In this document: positions 1-11,511 of the stretch, piece after piece
Layout of the letters: each line of letters starts with the position of its first letter
How positions within the stretch are numbered: the first letter of the stretch is position 1
Assembly: GCA_964019415.1 (NCBI GenBank)
Contig: OZ025881.1
Coordinates: 403,201-467,200 of the forward strand
Source of the DNA: Ianthella basta
Lineage: Eukaryota; Porifera; Demospongiae; Verongiida; Ianthellidae
Direction: 5' to 3'
Length of the DNA stretch: 64,000 nucleotides
The notes under the pieces: model-generated
The model's database searches: none
Seen by the model: only the letters and a program-made list of their open reading frames with translations
Told to the model about the DNA's origin: nothing
Made by a program: the position numbers and the translations under genes

Positions 1-85
1 TTTCAGTGTAATGGGCGTTGATGTTCATTGACAGAGCACTGTGAGAGTAATGTGATTGAGCTGAAATTTGGATTAAAGTCATTCT

Positions 86-478
86 CAGGGGCATAGGAAG
101 TAGTTTCAGTAAGGGGGGGCTGCAGTGGTAAGATAAAGGTTTGCTTGCTCTGCTCACGAAAATTTTTCCTATTGCACAACACCTGCCCCTTGCACAATAC
201 AAAATGGAGCAGGATTGTGGTGCGGGACGTGCACTAGGGGCTGCACTGGATAGATAAGCGAGACTATACTGCCGGGCGTTCTACAACTTCAGACTTCAGT
301 CCAGTACAACAGAATAGTGACTAAATGGGGCAAGTTATGAAATGTACACCTTCAGCAGGTTATGAACTCCACAACTTGACAATGCCTTGCCATATTTTTA
401 GGGGGGTCACAGCCCCCCATCTCTGGTGTTCAAGGGGGCACAAGCCCCCCGCGCCCTCCCCCGCTTCCTACGCCACTG
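86..478. mobile_element. Small non-coding TIR DNA element, about 393 bp
   Basis: The left end reads caggggcataggaagtag and the right end is its near inverted repeat, cgcttcctacgccactg. Both ends are flanked by attct, a possible 5-bp target duplication. The interior has G-run and C-run blocks and no usable reading frame. The superfamily is not assigned. This looks like a MITE-type non-autonomous element. Confidence 0.5.
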
Positions 479-639
479 ATTCTGTCTAGGTTCTTTGCCT
501 TTTCCGCTCACCACCATTATGTACGTATGTAAGAGATAGGATAAAGATCATGTTTTGGTTGTTCACAAACTATACATCAGTTTGTTACCAATGTGCACCA
601 AACATGGAAGTGTATAATTATCAAAGCAATCCATGAGTG

Positions 640-870
640 AACTAACACAGGAAGAAATTCTGAATGTCCTGGTACAGGTTTAGTACAGGAAATGTACAGA
701 ACATGTCATACCTCACTGACGTGTCCTGTATCCAGGAAATCTCACATTTCCTGTACATTTTCTGGTGCAGCACAGGGCACAATTTCCTGTATAGTTTCCT
801 GTATGCAGGACATTTCCAGTAGTGCAGTACATATGTGATTTCCTGCACATATCCTTGACATGTCCTGTAC
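640..870. repeat. Caggaaatgtac-type palindromic repeat cluster
   Basis: The words caggaaatgtacag and its inverse cctgtacatttcctg recur many times here. The same word family builds the tandem array near 3.4-3.8 kb, so the two blocks are relatives. Reading frames across this block follow the repeat and do not look like genes. Confidence 0.5.
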
Positions 871-1705
871 ATTATATATACAGTGCACGCGAACAGCTCA
901 TGCTTGTATTGAATTAACAATGACAGCTTTGATTAATGAAAAGCAACTCTCATTTAAGAGTACATTTGCTGTAAAGTAAAAAGGTGTTCTAAATGTTCCA
1001 AAGTCAAATGATTAGTTCCTAAATACCCATGCTGGACATTGACAAAGTGAGCCAGGCTGTGGTTGGGAAGAAGCCAGAGCAGAAGTACCCTCCTCTTTGC
1101 CTGCCGTGCTGATTTATCTGTCTGTATATATCCTCCTGTCCAGCCACTGGAGAAAGTCATTGACTTGTTCATTACACTTGGAGTTTCTAAGTAATGGAAA
1201 CAGCATATAAATTGCTAAAAGAATTATCATGTATTAGTAGAAGCGTGCACATAACATGCCAAAAGAGCAGAGGCTGTGCATGAGGTCAAACATGCATAAG
1301 CAACAAATAAAGGGTAAGAGCTGCATACCCTAGATACTCGCTCTCGCCTCCTCCTCTGTGTCCAAGCAAGTGGTTCCTTTCCTTGACACTGCTCACACTT
1401 GCTCTACCTGGTAGAACCTGTACGCTGCACCTGGAGGATACACACATTGAGAAACTTCAATACATGCATGAGAAACAGATAATAATTAGCTTCTACATTG
1501 CCAATTGCCTTACTGCTGATATGCTGGCCCTAAAAATCTGAGTTCAGCGCCTTCACCTCCTGGACCAGCTTATTCAAGGTGGCTTGATTTGCTCTACTCT
1601 TGAATGTCACCCTGCATTGGATACAACAGACAAGCCATATAGCCAGAACTACCCCAAAATTAATGTAATACTAAATTATTTCTTGGGCGCCATGGGTGGA
1701 CTCAC

Positions 1706-2045
1706 TGTAGCAGATGGAGTTGTGGTCTCTGCAGTGGGTACCGCCGAGCGTTTGCCAGGACGCTTTACTCTTCCCTCTTTTGCTTCTCTTTTGTTCAGAT
1801 GAAGTTATAGCTTCCTTCTGGGCATCACATTCGCTAGAGCTGATGTCACTGCTCTGTAGGATGTGCCTTTGCTTCGAATTAGTCCCGCTTCTTATATGCT
1901 CTTGGTATTGTGAGTACAAGATTGGCCCGATTACGATGCTGGAACCATCTGAATCTTCAGAGTCATGTGAATCCATAGACAAGAGTTCATCGCTGTCCAT
2001 CTGCTTCGAAATCTCAGTACAACTCCTCGCTGGCTTCGAATGCAT
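1706..2045 (-). CDS. Candidate first coding exon of an unrecognised acidic, serine-rich protein
   Basis: An open frame begins at an ATG at 2045 and runs to a possible donor (ctaca|gtgag) at 1706, about 113 codons. The product is rich in Ser, Asp and Glu (MDSDELLSMDSHDSEDSD) with a later basic stretch (EQKRSKRGKSK), as in disordered nuclear proteins. I do not recognise the family. Joining to an acceptor at about 1611 puts a stop in frame, so the next exon is not settled. Support comes from the length, the non-repetitive composition and the CRE-like site just upstream. It may be spurious. Confidence 0.3.
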
Positions 2046-2091
2046 TCCTCCCTTTAAACTGGCTACTGATCGCCTGCGCTTTTGCAAATCA

Positions 2092-2101
2092 ATGACGTCA
2101 T
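2092..2101. promoter_or_regulatory. CRE/ATF palindrome atgacgtcat
   Basis: A perfect 10-bp CREB/ATF-type palindrome lies about 47 bp upstream of the candidate minus-strand ATG and is followed by aaaatggcggaag. CRE plus an ATGGCGG-like word is typical of TATA-less animal promoters. That it is active here is inferred. Confidence 0.35.
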
Positions 2102-2573
2102 GAAAATGGCGGAAGCTCGTGAATAACAATTTGGACTAAATGCCCGACAGTGACCAATTGGCGAGCCAGTCGGGCACCCTAGATCTACCTACACCACTTC
2201 TTCCTCGAGTGCATAAGTCTGGAAAGGATGATCCCGGCTCAGAGAAGACTAGACGTATTATTTGTGGGCACTACAGTTCGCTTTTGACAATTAAGACATA
2301 GCTAGCTAGCTACAGAAAGCACCGCAGGCTATAGCTATTTCAAAAAGCACTGCGGTAGATGGACATCTACTCAAGATTTGTCCGGCCAGCCCTTCCAAAG
2401 GTATGGTAGTCTAATTGTGAGTGCTAACAATGCACTAATAACTCCCATTCAATATGAATAGTTGCATGCGTTTTGTAGCTAGCTAGCTAGCTAGCTATTG
2501 TGAAGTTCATGCAGCCTATGTGTTTTTGCTAACTAGCTACAGGCCTAGCTAGCCATGTTGCAGTAGTCCTGAT

Positions 2574-3250
2574 TTGTGCTTAGCCACTGCCATGTTCTAT
2601 GCTTCTTGGTTAGGTGTAGATAATGGCCCTCCACCTGATGAGATTTCCTCTGACATGCTCCTCCTTCCCGAAGCTGCTGGCATTCCATCTGAAGAGCTTC
2701 CCCCCAAAATGCCCATGTTTTCAGTTCTTGGTAGTCAAGATGTTGATTGCATTCCACCTGAGTTACCTCCTATACTCAGACATTAACCCGGGACTCCTCA
2801 GAGCTGATAGTATGGACTCTGTCAGTGATGCACACAAGTATTCTTCTATTAGATTGCGCAGGAAGAATATTCATTGCTCACAGAAGAAGCCATCAATTGC
2901 TTTAGCAGAATGGGGCAACCATCTGTTTGGCATCCCACCATCAGAAGTGGTGGAACCTGCCCACCCTCATCTAATTTTAGAGCAGCTAAAATACACTTTT
3001 TTGTCAAAGTCTCTTTTAATGTTGGACAGGAAGTAGGCTACATGATTGTTGCAGCAGTTTCTTGGTTCTGTCCCCACCCTAATCAGTATTTACTCGGTAA
3101 GCCAGCTGAAGTGTGCTGCCATGACAAATTGGAGCATCCAGGAATTCGTATTTACCAATTGAGAAGATTGCAAGTTGATGTGTGTACTGCACAAGAATTA
3201 TCAACAGAGACTCTGTGATTGTTATTGTTCCCTTGTTGACTAGATTTTGC
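2574..3250 (+). pseudogene. Decayed DNA-transposon protein relic
   Basis: Overlapping fragments in different plus frames cover this stretch. The last part (about 2970-3250) contains FFVKVSFNVGQE, AAVSWFCPHP and EHPGIRIYQL and then shifts frame into a hydrophobic ending DSVIVIVPLL. This resembles the C-terminal part of transposon-encoded proteins common in invertebrates, perhaps EnSpm/CACTA-like, a comparison from memory. At least one frameshift and the absence of a long frame argue for a dead copy. Confidence 0.35.
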
Positions 3251-3354
3251 TAACCATCTTGTCGACTAGCTAATGTGATTAACGTAACCATGAAGTGTAT
3301 GTGAACATGAAAGTGTCTCACCTTTTTGTACTTTGTGTACCACTCCCAACCGCT

Positions 3355-3372
3355 GGGGGGGGGGGGGGGGGG
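3355..3372 (+). repeat. Poly-G run, 18 bases
   Basis: Eighteen consecutive G residues. Homopolymers of this length are often mis-sized in assemblies. Confidence 0.9.
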
Positions 3373-3409
3373 TTATAATTGTATATTGGCTGATCTCCTT
3401 TTTGTACCT

Positions 3410-3860
3410 TAGGCCACTAATGGTTGGCTTTACACTACAGGAAATATGGCATTTCCTGCATAATAGAAATGTGCTTGGTCATAATTATGGCATGTACTGT
3501 GTACAGGATCTGTGCAGAAATAATACAGGATATGCGACATTCCCTGCATAAAGGAAGTGTGACTGTCATATGGCATATACTGTGTACAGGATTTGTGCAG
3601 AAATAATACAGGATATGCGCCATTTCCTGCATACAGGAAATGTGACTGGTCATATGGCATGTACTGTGTACAGGATTTGTGCAGAAATAATACAGGGTAT
3701 GTGACATTTCCTGCATGAAGGAAATGTGGCTGATCATATGGCATGTACTGTGTACAGGATCTGTCCAGGAAAAGTACAGGAAATGTTGAGTTGGCATTTC
3801 CTGTACATTTCCTGTACACGATCCAAGTCAGGAAATTCAACATTTTTTGCAGTGTAAGGT
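3410..3860. repeat. 83-bp tandem array (about 4.5 copies) inside short inverted ends
   Basis: Units of about 83 bp (atttcctgcat ... catatggcatgtactgtgtacagg ... gcagaaataa) repeat from about 3436 to 3840. The block is bounded by ttacactacagg on the left and the inverse of ttacactgcaa on the right, so it looks like a MITE whose interior amplified. The open frame on the minus strand simply reads the repeat. Confidence 0.6.
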
Positions 3861-4407
3861 GGTTGCTGCCTCCACCGCTGGACTTCTCTGGATGAAATGA
3901 ATCAACATATCCAAGAAAATTTGTGCCCACAGAGTTTTACTGAGAATCTATGGAATGCTCCTAATTAAATGGACAGTTTTGATTGTTTAAACACTAAAAA
4001 TGCAAACGACATGGCTGGGAACCCACCCAAAGTCTAACTGTTGCTGAAGTAGTTTCTTCTGTAGGCTTTGGGATTACCGGAGCTCTTTCTCTTGTGGTGA
4101 TTACATTCATATATCACTGCTGTCTTTAAGGAATCTACTATTTTTACAAGACATAAAAATGAATTGACAATAACATTAATAAGAAATATATTTTACCAAC
4201 GTTCAGCAATCCTTTACGCCCTGAAAGGTCACTTGGCTCTCCTTTGTGCTTCCAAACAGTAGGCAATTGAAGACCTTGTCAGCACATACAAACGTCAGCC
4301 CTTCTCTACATGTATGTAGCTGTGTGTGACATATGCACAATGACTGCATGTATCCCGGTCTAACACTACTTCAAAGCTGTGTCTATACCCCTATCTTCCC
4401 AACACAG

Positions 4408-5385
4408 TGGAGTCACAGTTACCTGAGCTGAGACAGTTTCTAGTGCCTTGTGTCAAGTGTCACCTCACATTGTGTCTCCCTGTTGGTGTGTGGGGCACTA
4501 TCCTGTCTGGAGTGGGAGCTGCCAGACAACTAGAATGGCTCAGGGTGCATATGCACGATACCCAGCTGGAGTATGTAAGTATTACGTGGTTTTTACACAT
4601 TTTTGTAGTCTCTGATCATGACATGTAAACTCTGCCCTTGTATGCAGTTCAGGGAGGCTGGTCAGGAGTGGGATCACATTGACCAGACAACACTGGAGGA
4701 GGTGGAGACATCGTGGGCACACAGCAGGTGTAGGGAGGTAGTGTTTGACATTACTGACAGCGAAGTGAGTGTATGTAGCTTGTGTCTGTTCAACACCACA
4801 CTGCACCACATCACACTACACCACACTACACCACACCACTCCGCACTACACCACACTACACCGCACCACACCACACCACACTACACTACACCACACCACA
4901 CCACACCACACTACACTACATCACACTACGTCACACCACACTACACTACACCACATCACACTACGTCACACCACACTACACTACACCACACCACACTGCG
5001 TCACACCACTCCACACCACACTATGCCACATTACTCCACACTACACTACCACTGCACACAGCACCACACACTACACCTGCTGCAACTACTGTATATCTAT
5101 TGGTGCTCTTCAATATATTTGCTGAAGGTCCATAGAGGAAGTACAGTATCTTTGGATGGTTTACATGGAAACACTCTGGATGCAACCATGAAACTGCTAT
5201 GCGCTGCTGTTAGGGGCATCATTCAGAGGAAGGACCATTTTGTTGTGAAGTTGCAAGTGAATCATGAGCAGGTCAGCAGTCTGGGCAAGATGAAACAGAT
5301 TGCCAGGAGCAAATGTGCAGTGACAGTGTCAAGGAGAGAGCTTGATTCAAAGACGGTTACTGTTCTAGAGCTGAAGCCACGCTGA
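4408..5385 (+). pseudogene. Partial NLR 3'-end copy A (three terminal exons)
   Basis: Three exons with matching splice sites and phases are visible: 4408-4574, 4648-4764 and 5128-5385 (stop TGA). They correspond one-to-one to the last three exons of the full NLR at 20,951-21,833. Shared words are LPELRQFLVPCVKCH, VWGT.LSGVGAARQL, HIDQTTLEEVETSWAHS and LDATMKLLCAAVRGIIQRK. Upstream NACHT, Death and CARD exons are missing; only intron-like sequence matching the parent is seen near 4050-4110. The exons remain open, so the copy is young, under selection, or an exon source for a longer unseen gene. I call it a truncated duplicate. Confidence 0.6.
4790..5070 (+). repeat. (caccacacta)n microsatellite in NLR copy A intron
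   Basis: Degenerate caccaca/cactaca repeat between the penultimate and last exon. The same repeat lies at the same intron position in copy B (7595-7735) and, shortened, in the full NLR (21,340-21,475). This supports common descent of all three. It creates long His/Thr reading frames that are not genes. Confidence 0.8.
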
Positions 5386-5900
5386 GTGGTTCGTATAATT
5401 ATAGCATTAACTACAGTAGGTATACTGATATAGTGCAAGTTAATGTTAGATTACATTGGTGTGTCTCTGGGCAACCAGAGGCAGTGCCAAGTAAGTTTAG
5501 TCTGAGACATGTGCATGGAAAGAGACATAGCTATACTCTGCTTAGATATATACTTCTGTCATCATGCAGCTTGAGCAGTAATGTCCAATGATGATGAGAA
5601 TACATAATTAACTACTCTTTACTCCATATCTCTGACTCCTGTATATGTGCATGTGGTAGTGCATGCTGCATGGCAATTATTGTCACAAATGTTAAGGCAG
5701 GAGATTTCCCCTTTAATTAAGGCTGCTATTCCTTTGAACCTGCTCTGGTGCAGTTTCCAGAGTGCATGTAGACAAGATTGGCTGGGTAACATGAACTTCT
5801 TCTGTACATTATATATGAATGGAGCATGCAGGGGTGCATGGCAGGGAGGGCCGCTTGTAGCTAGCTAGTACCAAGGGTATTGTTTCAGTAAGCTGCAGCT
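5386..5900. other. Intergenic spacer after NLR copy A
   Basis: No gene is seen. It includes short stretches (for example gaacttcttctgtacat near 5790) that recur after NLR copy B at about 8285, so it is part of the duplicated block. Confidence 0.5.
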
Positions 5901-5904
5901 TAGG

Positions 5905-6320
5905 GTGCCCTCAGGTGCCTGTGCACGGCCTGTGTCACTGTATTATATCTGTTGTTAATGTCCCAGTGTGCCGAGTTGTCACTGGCTGGCCGGCAGTGCC
6001 CAAATTAACCAGCTTGAAGTAAACAATGAATGTGTCACTCACAGTGTGGGTATCATGACTACAGTTCATCCCAATGGTGTACCTCAGCCAATGCACACTT
6101 GCTTACTTCCTCACGTGTGCACAGTAGGTATATATAGTCTCATGCATGTAACGATGCAGACCGCATGCTTCAGCCCATGCAACTAGCCAAGGCAGACAAG
6201 GATGCTTTGTTGCTTGTATTTAGTGATGCAAAGTGGAAGGGCATCTTGTACACAGAGTATGGTAGTGTACGGTTATGTGCCTGTAGCTATGGTTACATGT
6301 CTGCACCCACACATGTACAC
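5905..6320 (+). pseudogene. CPSF1 5'-end relic A
   Basis: The word agccaaggcagacaaggatg at 6187, then ctttgttgcttg and gtgatgcaaag, matches CPSF1 exon 3 at 23,544-23,594 (LAKADKDALLLAFGDAK). The following catcttgtacacagagta and ctatggttacatgtctg match the CPSF1 intron after exon 3. Upstream sequence around gtgccgagttg matches the CPSF1 5' flank near 22,600. Exons 1 and 2 and the splice context are not preserved. This is a decayed duplicate of the head of CPSF1, sitting in the same order after NLR copy A as CPSF1 sits after the full NLR. Confidence 0.7.
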
Positions 6321-6433
6321 TCGATTGTGACCACTCTTGATATAATATTGTTTCAGTGGTGTGGACATGAGACAATTTACTGTACAGTGGTATTCCTCAT
6401 CCTTGAGTTTGCTTGTTCTCCCTTTGTGTTTAG

Positions 6434-8050
6434 ACCATCGCGCTCTGTGTCGGTTCTTGAGAGGGAAGCACAGGTTGACAAAAGTAACCCTCCAACGAAT
6501 TCCCGAACAGCTTATTGTAGCAGCACTCTCTATTGAGAGCAGCACCATGGAGGAACTTGTGCATGTGTTACTATTCAGTGCCTGTCTATGCATATGGGCG
6601 TTTGCTTCAGGAGCTACCTATTAACTCTAGAAGATACGATGTGAGTACCTCTGTACACACTTGCAGTGCAGTATGAGGAAAACAGTTCGATGTAGCTACA
6701 TGTACAAGATCATGGGAAGATAATTGTGTACACCTTGAGTCACATGACATATTGTGCATGCATGCTTTGTCATTCACTTGCTTTTGGAACACTTTGTGAT
6801 CAAGATGATGTAGAGCACCTTCTTATCTCTCTTTACATCTAGAAAGAACCAGTGAGTGAGAGTTTACTTATTGATTCTCTCAGGAGCACACCTCTGAGAC
6901 AAATTACTACTTCCTTCTGTAGGTTTTGGCAATATAGGAGCTATTTCTCTTGTGGTGATTTCACTGAAATATTGCTGCTGTCTTGAAAGGAATCTGCCAT
7001 TTTGGCAATCCAGTTTTAACAATCTTTGTATACTTGCCCTGAAAGGTCACTTGGCTCTCCTTCGTGCTTCCCATGGGCATCACACACAAACCTCAGCTCT
7101 TCTCCACAGCTGTATAGCAAATGCACGGTATTTGCATGTCCCCTGTTACACCACTACTTCAGTGCCATGCCTGTAAAGTACCCCTGTCTTCCCAATGCAG
7201 TGGGGGCTCAGCTGCCTGAGCTCAGACAGTTCTTAGTCCCCTGCGTCAAGTGTCACCTCTCATTGAGCCTTCCTGTTGGTGTGTGGGGCACTCTCCTGTC
7301 TGGAGTGGGAGCTGCTAGACAGTTGGAATGGCTGAGGGTGCATATGCATGGTAGCGAGCCTGTAAGTATTGTATGATCCCTATACACATTGTGGTGCTTC
7401 TGATGTCATATGACACGTGTGAGCTAGTGCTGTCCTTGTATGTGCAGCTGTGGGGCGGTGATCCAAAGTGGAACCACATTGACCAGACTACATTGAAGGA
7501 GGTGGAGACATCATGGGCACACAGCAGGTGTAGGGAAGTAGTGTTTGACATTACTGATACTAAAGTGAGTGTATATATGTAGCTTGTGTCTAGTCATCAC
7601 CACACCACACCACACCCCACACACCACACCACACCACACTACACCACACCACACACCACACACCACACCACACTACACCACACCACACCACACCCCACCA
7701 CACCCCACACCACACACCACACACCACTCCTACAACCACTGTGTTTTTATTGTTGCTCTTGACTTTGTTTGCCTAAGGTTTGTAAAGGTCAAATAATAGT
7801 ATTTGAAAGAGGTTTGCATGGAAACAGACTTGATGCAACCATGAAGCTGCTATGTGCTGCTGTCAGGGGCATTATTCAGAGGAAGGACCATTTTGTCGTG
7901 GAGTTGCAAGTGAATGATGAGCAGGTCAGCACTCTGGGCAGGATGGAAGAAATTGCCAGGAACAAATGTGCAGTGGCAGTGTCAAGGAGAGAGCTTGAAT
8001 GGGAGACTGTTACTGTCCTAAAGCTGAAGCCACACTGTGTGGATCCATAG
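6434..8050 (+). pseudogene. Partial NLR 3'-end copy B (LRR-like plus terminal exons)
   Basis: Exons: about 6434-6555 (LRR-like, DHRALCRFLRGKHRL ... AALSIESSTMEEL), a weak relic of the next exon near 6850-6935, then 7201-7361, 7448-7564 and 7778-8050 (stop TAG). The last three match the full NLR exons 20,951-21,108, 21,186-21,299 and 21,531-21,833 in length, phase and sequence. It reaches further 5' than copy A but still lacks CARD, Death and NACHT. The terminal exons are open; I see no promoter or start. Call: truncated duplicate, possibly still transcribed. Confidence 0.6.
7595..7735 (+). repeat. (caccaca)n microsatellite in NLR copy B intron
   Basis: Caccaca/ccacaca repeat at the same intron position as in copy A and the full NLR. 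Confidence 0.8.
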
Positions 8051-8540
8051 TGGGAACTGGGTATGCGTATATGGTACAAGCTGACATTACATTACAGTGT
8101 GTACATCATTGCATGTGGTAGCTGATATACATATAGTACTGTACTGTACTGTACATTACATTGAGCAGTTCAAGTCTATCACATGATGGTTGATGCTACC
8201 TTTGAATGTGCTCAGATGCAGTTTGAAACTGGAGGACTAGTACTTTACATATCCTGTGATACACACGGCGGCCGAGTAACATTAACTTCTTCTGTACATA
8301 CAGATCAATGAAAGGAGCATGTACACAGGAAGTGGAAGGGAGGGTTGGTTGTAGCTAGTACAATAAGGTAGTGCATGCTTCAGTCAGCGTAGGGTGTCCA
8401 ATAGCTGTAGTTGGTGTATGCAGATGGTGGGGCTGAAGACAAGGTACTTGTGTTATAATTGTTGATTATACATAGTTTTTAAGTGCAAGTGGCACTGTTA
8501 CTGCATTGTATACACACAATCAATGCCGTGCGTGTATGGC
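8051..8540. other. Intergenic spacer after NLR copy B
   Basis: No gene is seen. It shares short words with the spacer after copy A and with the CPSF1 5' flank (gcctgtgtcactgtattata), consistent with one duplicated block. Confidence 0.45.
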
Positions 8541-9130
8541 CTGTGTCACTGTATTATACGTATCTGTTGAAATATTGTTAATACCACAGTACTAGTGTGC
8601 TGAGTTGTCTCTGGCTAGTTGCATGTAGTGCCCAACCAGCTTTTAAGGGGAACAATGAATGTGTCACTCACAGTGTGGGTATCATGGCTACAGTTCAGTC
8701 CAATGGTGTACCTCAGCCAATGCACACATACTTATTTCCTTCACACCTACACAGTTATGTATAGTCTCCTGTAGCCATGCAGACCGGTCCATGCTGCAGC
8801 ATGACTGCATGGCCAAGGCAGACAGAGATGCTTTGTTGCTCGTATATTTACTGAGCGAACTGATCATGAGCATATACGTAACTTCAAATATGCTCATGAT
8901 CAGTTCCCCCGGTATCAACAACGTAGCAATGAGCCTCTACGACATCATATTTACTGATGCAATGGTGTGAGGCCATCTTGTACACAAAATAGGGTACAGT
9001 GCCATAGCTATGGTTACATGCTTGTAGCTATGGTTACATGTCTGTAGGTAAGTAGTAGACTATGACCCCGATAGCCATGGCCTTCATACAGTGTCACTGC
9101 ACTTGTTTGATACCAGCTCTGAAGTGCTGC
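8540..9130 (+). pseudogene. CPSF1 5'-end relic B
   Basis: Like relic A but longer. It has the exon-3 word ggccaaggcagacagagatg, the intron word ctatggttacatgtctgtag, and an exon-4 match near 9061-9112 that reads YDPDSHGLHTVSLHLFD against YDPESHGLRTVSLHYFE in CPSF1. The exon-3 part is interrupted by a 94-bp insertion at 8853-8946. No complete frame survives. Confidence 0.75.
8853..8946. mobile_element. 94-bp hairpin insertion with 9-bp target duplication
   Basis: The insertion is flanked by atatttact on both sides (8844-8852 and 8947-8955). Inside, aactgatcatgagcatat (8858-8875) pairs with its perfect inverse at 8888-8905 across a 12-base loop. It splits the CPSF1 exon-3 relic, so it postdates the duplication. 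The family is not known. Confidence 0.6.
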
Positions 9131-9529
9131 TGCAGTGTAGCTGACCTCACCTGCTACTGCACACTTAGTGACTACTCAACTCCATTAGCACACTGCAGGG
9201 TGTGTACCTCTTGTTGGGTAAATAGGTCAATGACCACCACCTTCACAGCAATGGCTTTATTCATTCCCACAATCTATGCACGTGCATGCAACTTCAAACA
9301 TGCATAGCCACACCGTCACATGGATAGCTAGCTGCAGTCACAAACATAACGACGTGCATATGAAAGCCCACCCACAAGCAGTGAAACAGTAATTAATGGA
9401 CTGGAATATCACTCCACCCAGAAGAAACTGCTTGACATTCAGTTCAATCACTTTCACCGCCATTTTTGCTGCTATCGCCGGTAAATCCCCGATATATAAT
9501 ATATAACATAGCGTAACATATATAGCGAG

Positions 9530-10286
9530 TAGAGTTGCACCGATATAGTTTCTTTTTACCGATTATCCGATTTCCGATTTTTAAGTGACGATACCGATCC
9601 GATATTCCGATTTTTGCTTCACAGTGTGTACCTTGGTTTCTTTGATCTACTGCCTGAAGCCCTGGTCCTCAGCCACAAAGAACGGCTGACAATAATCGAG
9701 TGCAATCATCTCACCAGTTCTCCCGTGAATACGCTGCGTGCGCGCATCACTAATACAGCTTAGCCTACAGATTCAGATGCGATCTTCACTTTCAGGCTCG
9801 AAGCGATATTTGCCAGAAAGGCGCTGGACTACTTGATAAAGTCGCTGCATTCTGCACCTCAACTATTTTATTGAAACTCTCTGTGTAGTTGAGCGTGCTT
9901 GTCCTTCAGATGCTGCACCAAATTCGTATAATCGGCCCATAATATAACTCGTGCACGCAATTCCTACCGCTGCGCGGATTCCTTCTTGTTGCAGGCCTGG
10001 CACACTACGAAGTTGAGGTCCTCGTCGACAGCGAAGTAGTCCCATGCTGGTGAATCTTTCTTCCTGGCGATACCATGCCGCAGACCCAGAACAAACCAAC
10101 GGCAAACGCTGCAACAACGTAACCACTCGCATAACACTTCACTCGCAAACTTCACGTGCTCGAGGTGACATAATCGGCCATCGGTATAGCGGTAGGGGAC
10201 GAAGGAAAAAAACAATTACCGATAAGGCTACAGAGACCCAATATCGGCCGATAGCGATTGCCGATCCGATTATCGGTGCAACTTTA
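9530..10286 (-). mobile_element. Non-autonomous hAT DNA transposon with BED-finger fragment
   Basis: The ends are tagagttgcaccgat and the inverse of atcggtgcaacttta, a 15-bp TIR pair with one mismatch. Direct repeats of atagcgag, 8 bp, sit at 9522-9529 and 10,287-10,294. An 8-bp duplication with such ends is diagnostic of hAT. On the minus strand a frame ending near 9964 contains SPAWDYFAVDEDLNFVVCQAC, the start of a BED zinc finger as in hAT transposases. At 757 bp the catalytic part is missing, so it needs a helper transposase. Confidence 0.85.
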
Positions 10287-10477
10287 ATAGCGAGGAATGT
10301 CTGGCTAACCCCACAGTGAAGGGTGAAGCTGGGAATTGCCGATCTCTGTCTGTCCGATTTATGATCGGACCTCGAACCTTCTGTCCTCTTCCGTACTTCC
10401 TCCTTCACCCCGAGTCATCTAGCTACTTCAAGACCCAGTTGGTGACGGAGGATGGCAGGTTAGTTCTAGCATGGAGC

Positions 10478-10724
10478 AGAAGGATAGATATTTGATGGTT
10501 CACACAACCTCCCACACACACACAAGTGTCCCGACATGCACAGCTAATAGGTCAAAGTACGTATGTCAGCATGCTAGTTACCATAACAGTGGTGGCTTTA
10601 GGTTTGGGGGACAGCTGCAGGGGCAGGGACATTGCCCCATTGGGAATTTCACGTGGTTTCATGGGGTTTTAAGGGTTTTTGTAGCTATTAACCCAGGATA
10701 GAAGAAGGATAGATATTTGATGGT
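10478..10724. mobile_element. Dispersed repeat insertion flanked by a 24-bp direct repeat
   Basis: The flanking word begins agaaggatagatatttgatg and occurs on both sides of about 200 bp containing gtggctttaggtttggggg and catggggttttaagggttt. The same body occurs inverted at about 14,285-14,480 and in unit 2 at about 12,435-12,681. Long flanking repeats suggest retroposition, but local duplication is also possible. Confidence 0.5.
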
Positions 10725-10849
10725 TCTAGATACACTGCTGTGTAACTTCAGTCATTCTTCAGTCTTCTAAAGTAATTAATCAGCTATCAACTAGATTACT
10801 GTGCATAACTAACTGTAGATGAACTAGCCGGCGACATCGCGACACGCGG

Positions 10850-11160
10850 TCATAACGGCTGAAGAAATCGATACTCTGAAGCTAAGAACCTGGGGTAGCA
10901 AGTAGCTAAATGAGCCTTAAACCCCATGAAAAACACCTCTACTTTCAGAATTTTCCTTGTGGGAGAATGTCTCTGGACCCCCCTACTGTCATTACAGCTC
11001 TCCTTCCCTCCCCTCCAAATTCCTAGATCCACCACTGTCATGGTAGCTAGCATGCTGACATACACTAACCTAGTACATACATGTCTGTCTACTTGTAAGT
11101 AAGGTTGTGTGCAAATTTCTATTGTGCTGGAAAACCTGTTTGCGGTGAAGTAGCGAACAA
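10850..11160 (-). repeat. Diverged copy of the sequence upstream of the NLR CARD exon
   Basis: Starting at aagaacctggggtagc and ending near gtgctggaaaacctg, this block matches 14,283-14,520 immediately upstream of the CARD exon, with many substitutions. It is repeated in unit 2 at about 12,807-13,115. It shows that 5' NLR-flanking sequence has also been duplicated here, without the CARD exon itself. Confidence 0.5.
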
Positions 11161-11511
11161 AAGTAGCTGGACTGTCTGAACTGCCACACCGCGGAAAATG
11201 CCATTCACTTAGGCCGCCATTTTGCTGAGGTTATCGCGGTAAGATATAGGACCCTACATAGTCTATAGAGCTAGACCCTACGGGGATCCACATGCGGGGA
11301 ATGCCCGCTAAAACCGCGGCTAAGGCGAAGTGTGTAGTTAGGAATTGCCAATCCCTGCCTCTGCGATCTGTGATCGGACCTCAAACTGGCCGTCCTCTTC
11401 CGTACCTTCTCCTCGTATCGCTGTGGTCGTAAACTTGAGACAGCTCTCACAGCCTATCCCCCACAGCTAGCTACCCCTGCCTCGGAGGGACATTAAAGCT
11501 TAACTTACTAA

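Larger units (their letters stand above)
9547..11508. repeat. Tandem segmental duplication, unit 1 (1.96 kb)
   Basis: This block is repeated almost base for base at 11,512-13,465 with an offset of 1957-1965. Visible differences are few: a 7-bp indel near the left edge, one base in an A-run and scattered substitutions. The left edge falls inside the hAT element, so unit 2 lacks that element's left TIR. Near-identity means a very recent event or a collapsed-haplotype assembly artefact. Confidence 0.9.

Noticed and set aside
1535-1720. Second exon for the minus-strand gene candidate (RVTFKSRANQATLNKL)
   Set aside because: With the visible donor and acceptor the joined frame hits a stop at once, so I did not extend the model.
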